In this document: positions 57,759-64,000 of the stretch, piece by piece
Numbering within the stretch: position 1 is the stretch's first letter
Layout: every line of letters begins with the position of its first letter
Origin: Rhodanobacter soli
Lineage (GTDB): Bacteria > Pseudomonadota > Gammaproteobacteria > Xanthomonadales > Rhodanobacteraceae
Length of the DNA stretch: 64,000 nucleotides
Direction: 5' to 3'
NCBI RefSeq assembly: GCF_040548735.1
Contig: NZ_JBEPSD010000001.1
Span: 248,001-312,000 of the forward strand
Notes under the pieces: generated by a model
Database searches by the model: none
The model's input: only the letters and a program-made list of their open reading frames with translations
Told to the model about the DNA's origin: nothing
Position numbers and translations under genes: made by a program

Positions 57759-58612
57759 GCGCGGTGATCACGGCCAGTGGCCTGACCAAGCGATACAAGT
57801 CGGCGCTGGCACTGGACAACGCCAGTTTCCGGATCGAACCCGGCCGCATCGTCGGCCTGATCGGCCCCAACGGTGCCGGCAAGACCACCGCGCTGAAGGC
57901 GATCCTGGGCCTCACCGACTTCACCGGCGAGCTGAACGTGCTGGGCTTCGACCCGCGCAAACAGCGTGACAAGCTGATGGGCGAGGTGTGCTTCATCGCC
58001 GACGTGGCCGTGCTGCCGCGCTGGATCAAGGTGCGCCAGGCGGTGGACTTCGTCGCCAACGTGCACCCGCGCTTCGATCGCGCCAAGTGCGAGGCGTTCC
58101 TGGCCCGCACCAAGCTGCAGCCCGACCAGCGCGTGCGGCAGATGTCCAAGGGCATGATCGTGCAGCTGCACCTGGCGCTGGTGATGGCCATCGACGCCAA
58201 GCTGCTGATCCTGGACGAACCCACCCTGGGCCTGGACATCCTCTACCGCAAGCAGTTCTACCAGAACCTGCTGGAAGACTACTTCGACGAGAACAAGACG
58301 ATCATCGTCACCACGCATCAAGTGGAGGAAGTCGAGCACATCCTCACCGACCTGATGTTCATCCGCGACGGCAAGATCGTGCTGGATGCCGACATGGACG
58401 CGGTCGGCGATCGCTTCATCGAGGTGATGGTCGGCGCCGACAGGGCCGACGCGGCCCGCGCACTGAAGCCGCTGGACGAGCGGCAGGTCTTCGGCAAGAG
58501 CATTTTTCTGTTTGACGGCGCGAACCGCGCGGTGCTGGAGGAACTGGGCGAAACCCGCCGGCCCTCCATCAGCGACCTGTTCGTCGCCACCATGAAGGGA
58601 ACCTACGCATGA
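57755..58612 (+). CDS. ABC transporter ATP-binding protein
   Basis: A 285-residue ATPase with Walker A GLIGPNGAGKTTALK, Q-loop region, a degenerate signature (QMSKGMIVQLHLALVMA instead of LSGGQ), Walker B LLILDEPTLGLD and the switch H in VTTHQVEEVEHIL. The deviating signature is typical of some YtrB-like ABC-2 exporters. It partners the permease encoded immediately downstream (4-base overlap). Confidence 0.92.
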   Translation: MSAVITASGLTKRYKSALALDNASFRIEPGRIVGLIGPNGAGKTTALKAILGLTDFTGELNVLGFDPRKQRDKLMGEVCFIADVAVLPRWIKVRQAVDFVANVHPRFDRAKCEAFLARTKLQPDQRVRQMSKGMIVQLHLALVMAIDAKLLILDEPTLGLDILYRKQFYQNLLEDYFDENKTIIVTTHQVEEVEHILTDLMFIRDGKIVLDADMDAVGDRFIEVMVGADRADAARALKPLDERQVFGKSIFLFDGANRAVLEELGETRRPSISDLFVATMKGTYA

Positions 58613-59571
58613 AAACCTTCTACTGGCTGGTGAAGCGCGAATTCTGGGAACACCGGGGCGGCTTCTTCTGGGCACCCATCATCACCGGCGGCGTGTTCCT
58701 GCTGCTGAATATCATGGGCATCATCACCGCCGAGGTCGTCGGCGCGCGACATGGCTTCGACTTTGGCGCCAGCAGCGTTTTACATAGGGTCGGAACGCAG
58801 ATGGACGCCGGCGACATGAGCAGAGTCGCTCTGACCATGGACATCGCGATGTTTTCTGCAACGATGCTGATCGCGGTGGTACTCGGTTTCGTGGTGTTCT
58901 TCTATTACCTCGGCGCACTGTACGATGACCGTCGCGACCGCAGCATCCTGTTCTGGAAGTCCCTGCCAATTTCGGATACCAGTACCGTGTTGTCCAAGGT
59001 GGTCAGCGCGACTGTTCTGGCACCGATCATCGCCGTCGTCGTGGGTATTGTCGTCGGCATGCTGCAGTTACTGATCGTAGCGACGACGCTGTCGTTCCAC
59101 GGCGTGAATGTGTGGCACCTGCTGGTGCTGGCGCACCCGTTCCGCGTGATGCTCAACCTGATCGGTTACATCCCGCTGTATGCCCTGCTGGCGTTGCCCT
59201 CGGCGGGCTGGCTGCTGCTTTGCTCGGCTTGGAGTCGCAACAAGCCGTTCCTGTGGGCGGTGGCGTTGCCGGTGGCTACCGGTCTGGTGGTCAGCTGGTT
59301 CGGCCTGATGGGACTGTTCGATCTGCCCACCGTTTGGTTCTGGAAAAATATCGTGCAGCGCAGCTTGCTCAGCGTGTTTCCCATCACCGGTAGTCTGGCA
59401 GACGAAACATCCATCACACATCATGTCGCCGGCAATTCCGACCTGAGCTTCATGGATCTGACCAACACCTACCAGCTGCTGGCGTCCGCCAACCTGTGGA
59501 TCGGTGTGGTGGTCGGCCTGGGCCTGCTCGCCGGTGCAGTCTGGTTCCGCCGCTGGCGCGACGACAGCTGA
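58609..59571 (+). CDS. ABC-2-type permease
   Basis: A 320-residue inner-membrane protein with six hydrophobic segments, starting with a short cytoplasmic MKTFYWLVKREFWEHRGGFF lead-in typical of YtrC/ABC-2 exporters. The first large loop contains the periplasmic part (about 40-80). It shares an ATGA overlap with the ATPase gene. Substrate unknown; the GntR YtrA-type control in Gram-positive and Xanthomonas relatives suggests an antibiotic or envelope-stress role. Confidence 0.9.
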   Translation: MKTFYWLVKREFWEHRGGFFWAPIITGGVFLLLNIMGIITAEVVGARHGFDFGASSVLHRVGTQMDAGDMSRVALTMDIAMFSATMLIAVVLGFVVFFYYLGALYDDRRDRSILFWKSLPISDTSTVLSKVVSATVLAPIIAVVVGIVVGMLQLLIVATTLSFHGVNVWHLLVLAHPFRVMLNLIGYIPLYALLALPSAGWLLLCSAWSRNKPFLWAVALPVATGLVVSWFGLMGLFDLPTVWFWKNIVQRSLLSVFPITGSLADETSITHHVAGNSDLSFMDLTNTYQLLASANLWIGVVVGLGLLAGAVWFRRWRDDS

Positions 59572-59603
59572 CTTCCGGCCGAACTCGAGAAAGGAGAACA
59601 TTC

Positions 59604-60308
59604 ATGAAACCCGTCACTTTCAGCGCACTCGCCTTGCTCCTGCTGCTGCCGCTGGCCGCCTGCAGCCAATCCGGCCAGGACACCACCCAACCGGGCGCCG
59701 CCAGCGACATGGCCCAGGCCGCAAAGGAAGTTCGCGAGCAGACCTCTTCCTCGATGATCGCCTCCGAGGTCCGCAAGGGCATCGAGCAGGCCAAGAAGGA
59801 ACTGGTTACCCAGGACATCGACGTGGGTGGCGTCCACATCGGCAACGGTCCGCGCCACCACGACGACTCCCGGCCCAAGGCAGTGATCACCCCGCAAGGC
59901 GAGCTGGTGATCGCAGGCAAGCCGGTATCGGCCACGCCGGAACAGCACGCCATGCTGGTGGATTACCGCCAGCAGATCATCGGCATCGCCGAGGCCGGCA
60001 TGGACATCGGCGCAAGCGGTGCGGACATCGGCGTCACGGCAGCGAAGCAGGCGATCTGGGGCGCGTTCACCGGCAAGAGCGACAAGGAGATCGAGGCGAG
60101 CATCAAGCCGCAGACCGACCAGATCCAGGCCGCCGCCATGCAACTGTGCAAGCGCATGCCCGGCCTGCTCACCTCGCAGCAGAAGCTGGCCGCCGCCCTG
60201 CCCGCATTCAGGCCCTACGCCACGATGACCCAGGAGGACATTGATGATTGCGGCAGGGACATGAAAGACAAGGACGGCAAGAAAGGCTTCGCCGTATTCT
60301 CCGACTGA
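59604..60308 (+). CDS. YggN-like (DUF2884) lipoprotein
   Basis: A 234-residue lipoprotein (signal ALALLLLLPLAACSQSG, lipobox LAAC). The mature part has HDDSRPKAVITPQGELVIAG and KPVSATPEQHAMLVDYRQQI followed by IIGIAEAGMDIGASGADIG and a C-terminal Cys-containing helical end (ALPAFRPYATMTQEDIDDCG), which resembles the DUF2884/YggN family; this is a similarity judgement by eye. It follows the ABC operon by 32 bases with AAGGAGA at its start, so it may be the last gene of that operon and act in the periplasm. Confidence 0.7.
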   Translation: MKPVTFSALALLLLLPLAACSQSGQDTTQPGAASDMAQAAKEVREQTSSSMIASEVRKGIEQAKKELVTQDIDVGGVHIGNGPRHHDDSRPKAVITPQGELVIAGKPVSATPEQHAMLVDYRQQIIGIAEAGMDIGASGADIGVTAAKQAIWGAFTGKSDKEIEASIKPQTDQIQAAAMQLCKRMPGLLTSQQKLAAALPAFRPYATMTQEDIDDCGRDMKDKDGKKGFAVFSD

Positions 60309-60314
60309 CCCGAG

Positions 60315-60340
60315 GCAGGCGCCCGCTCGCGGGCGCCTGC
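60315..60340. terminator. hairpin between YggN-like and fumC genes
   Basis: 12-bp stem GCAGGCGCCCGC/GCGGGCGCCTGC with a very short spacer, no T-tract, located between convergent genes. Confidence 0.6.
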
Positions 60341-60356
60341 AGGACGTCTTTCAAGG

Positions 60357-63263
<2,907 letters not shown>

Positions 63264-63462
63264 GCGCGGTTGCTCGCCTGGTGCACTGTCGCCCCAGCGG
63301 CGAGGATGCGTGTATGCGCTGACCATGCGGTTTATTCCCGCACTTCCGGGGTTATAAAGATCGCGCCTCGATTTGTGGGATATGCAAAGGTCATCCTCGC
63401 GCCTCAGCACCACAGCAACCATCTGGCAAGTCCTTGTCAACGCGATGGGATCGGAGGAATTG

Positions 63463-64000
63463 ATGTCCGACACTGACTACCTCCTGGAAAATCGGAAGGC
63501 AGAGGCGGCTCAGCGCTTCGCCTCGCTGTCCGCCCTGTTCGACCCGGTCACGCTTCGGCAGTTCGATGCTTGCGGCATGGCTGATGGATGGCGCTGCTGG
63601 GAAGTGGGCGCTGGAGGACCTGCACTCGTCCGAATGATCGCGAAGCGCGTTGGACATGCCGGCCACGTACTGGCAACTGACATCGACGCCTCCTGGACGA
63701 AGGAGGCGACGTCCCCAAACGTGGAAGTACGCAACCATGACGTAGCGCGCGATGCTCCGCCCGGTGAATTATTTGATCTGGTGCATGCCCGGCTGGTCCT
63801 GGTCCACGTTCCCGAGCGGGAACGCGCATTCCGTAACATGATTTCCGCACTGAAGCCCGGCGGCTGGCTGGTGATCGAGGACGCCGATCCTGCGCTCCAG
63901 CCTTTGAGCTGCATTGACGCCTACGGCCCCGAGCAAGAGCTGGCCAACAGGATCAGGGTGGGATTCAGGGCGCTGCTGTCGAACCGGGGAGCTGATTTGT
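63463..64000 (+). CDS. SAM-dependent methyltransferase, 3' truncated by window
   Basis: The frame runs from ATG at 63463 to the window end without a stop, giving at least 179 residues. It begins MSDTDYLLENRKAEAAQRF, has SAM motif I (RCWEVGAGGPALVRMIAKR), the acidic LATDIDASWTKEATSP after it, VRNHDVARDAPPGELFDLVH with motif II/III region (DLVHARLVLVHVPERERAFR) and post-motif GGWLVIEDADPAL. This is a class I (Rossmann) methyltransferase. GGAGG lies just before the start. Substrate unknown. Confidence 0.88.
   Translation, partial: MSDTDYLLENRKAEAAQRFASLSALFDPVTLRQFDACGMADGWRCWEVGAGGPALVRMIAKRVGHAGHVLATDIDASWTKEATSPNVEVRNHDVARDAPPGELFDLVHARLVLVHVPERERAFRNMISALKPGGWLVIEDADPALQPLSCIDAYGPEQELANRIRVGFRALLSNRGADL

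Overview
The window is about 64 kb of high-GC bacterial chromosome with short intergenic gaps and no rRNA, tRNA, phage, transposase or CRISPR signal. The gene set (methylcitrate cycle genes beside TCA genes, ahpC-ahpF, an OmpA protein with a TSP3 linker, GntR/ABC and SSS-histidine-kinase modules, many TAGGAGC-type and GC-stem hairpins) suggests a gammaproteobacterium of the Xanthomonadales, most likely Rhodanobacteraceae (Rhodanobacter/Dyella type). This placement is inferred from gene content and style; no database comparison was possible.

Layout. 1-6.5 kb: the end of a DUF748/AsmA-like envelope protein, kbl, a pseudouridine synthase and an OmpA protein. 6.8-9.2 kb: prpD and, divergently, a TerC/YjbE-type membrane protein behind a candidate yybP-ykoY manganese riboswitch. 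9.3-13.5 kb: a five-gene minus-strand operon (Gly-rich exported protein, small exported protein, C39-type peptidase, exported VIQN-repeat protein, coiled-coil beta-barrel pore) whose order matches the Fap functional-amyloid system; this is the most novel-looking region. 13.9-16 kb: prpC-prpB. 16-20 kb: a DAACS symporter and ahpC-ahpF. 20-24.8 kb: prpE, mdh, an aminotransferase and a GlsB/YeaQ protein. 24.8-37 kb: a YidB-like protein, a cyclophilin and a carbon-storage/overflow block: 3-hydroxybutyrate-oligomer hydrolase, CrbR-like regulator, CrbS-like SSS-hybrid kinase, PHB depolymerase, TonB-dependent receptor and GntP-family permease. 37-43 kb: typA, an OxyR-like LysR regulator and acnA. 43-50.5 kb: a lipoprotein, fadD, a PilZ protein, an almost empty 0.8-kb gap, scpA-scpB-rluB and an ArsC-like protein. 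50.5-56 kb: omega-amidase plus methionine/glutamine-type aminotransferase, LysR/azoR pair and a secreted amidohydrolase. 56-60.3 kb: an SDR with a degenerate active site and a GntR-regulated ABC operon with its own promoter/operator. 60.3-64 kb: fumC, purB and the start of a SAM methyltransferase.

How the genes work together. Propionate activation (PrpE) and the methylcitrate cycle (PrpC, PrpD, PrpB, with AcnA as the only aconitase family member here) feed pyruvate and succinate to the TCA enzymes also present (Mdh, FumC, AcnA). The PHB/3HB block supplies acetyl-CoA precursors and lies around a CrbS/CrbR-like system, which in other gammaproteobacteria controls acetate assimilation. AhpC/AhpF, AzoR, the OxyR-like regulator and the Mn-riboswitch gene form a scattered redox/metal-stress layer.
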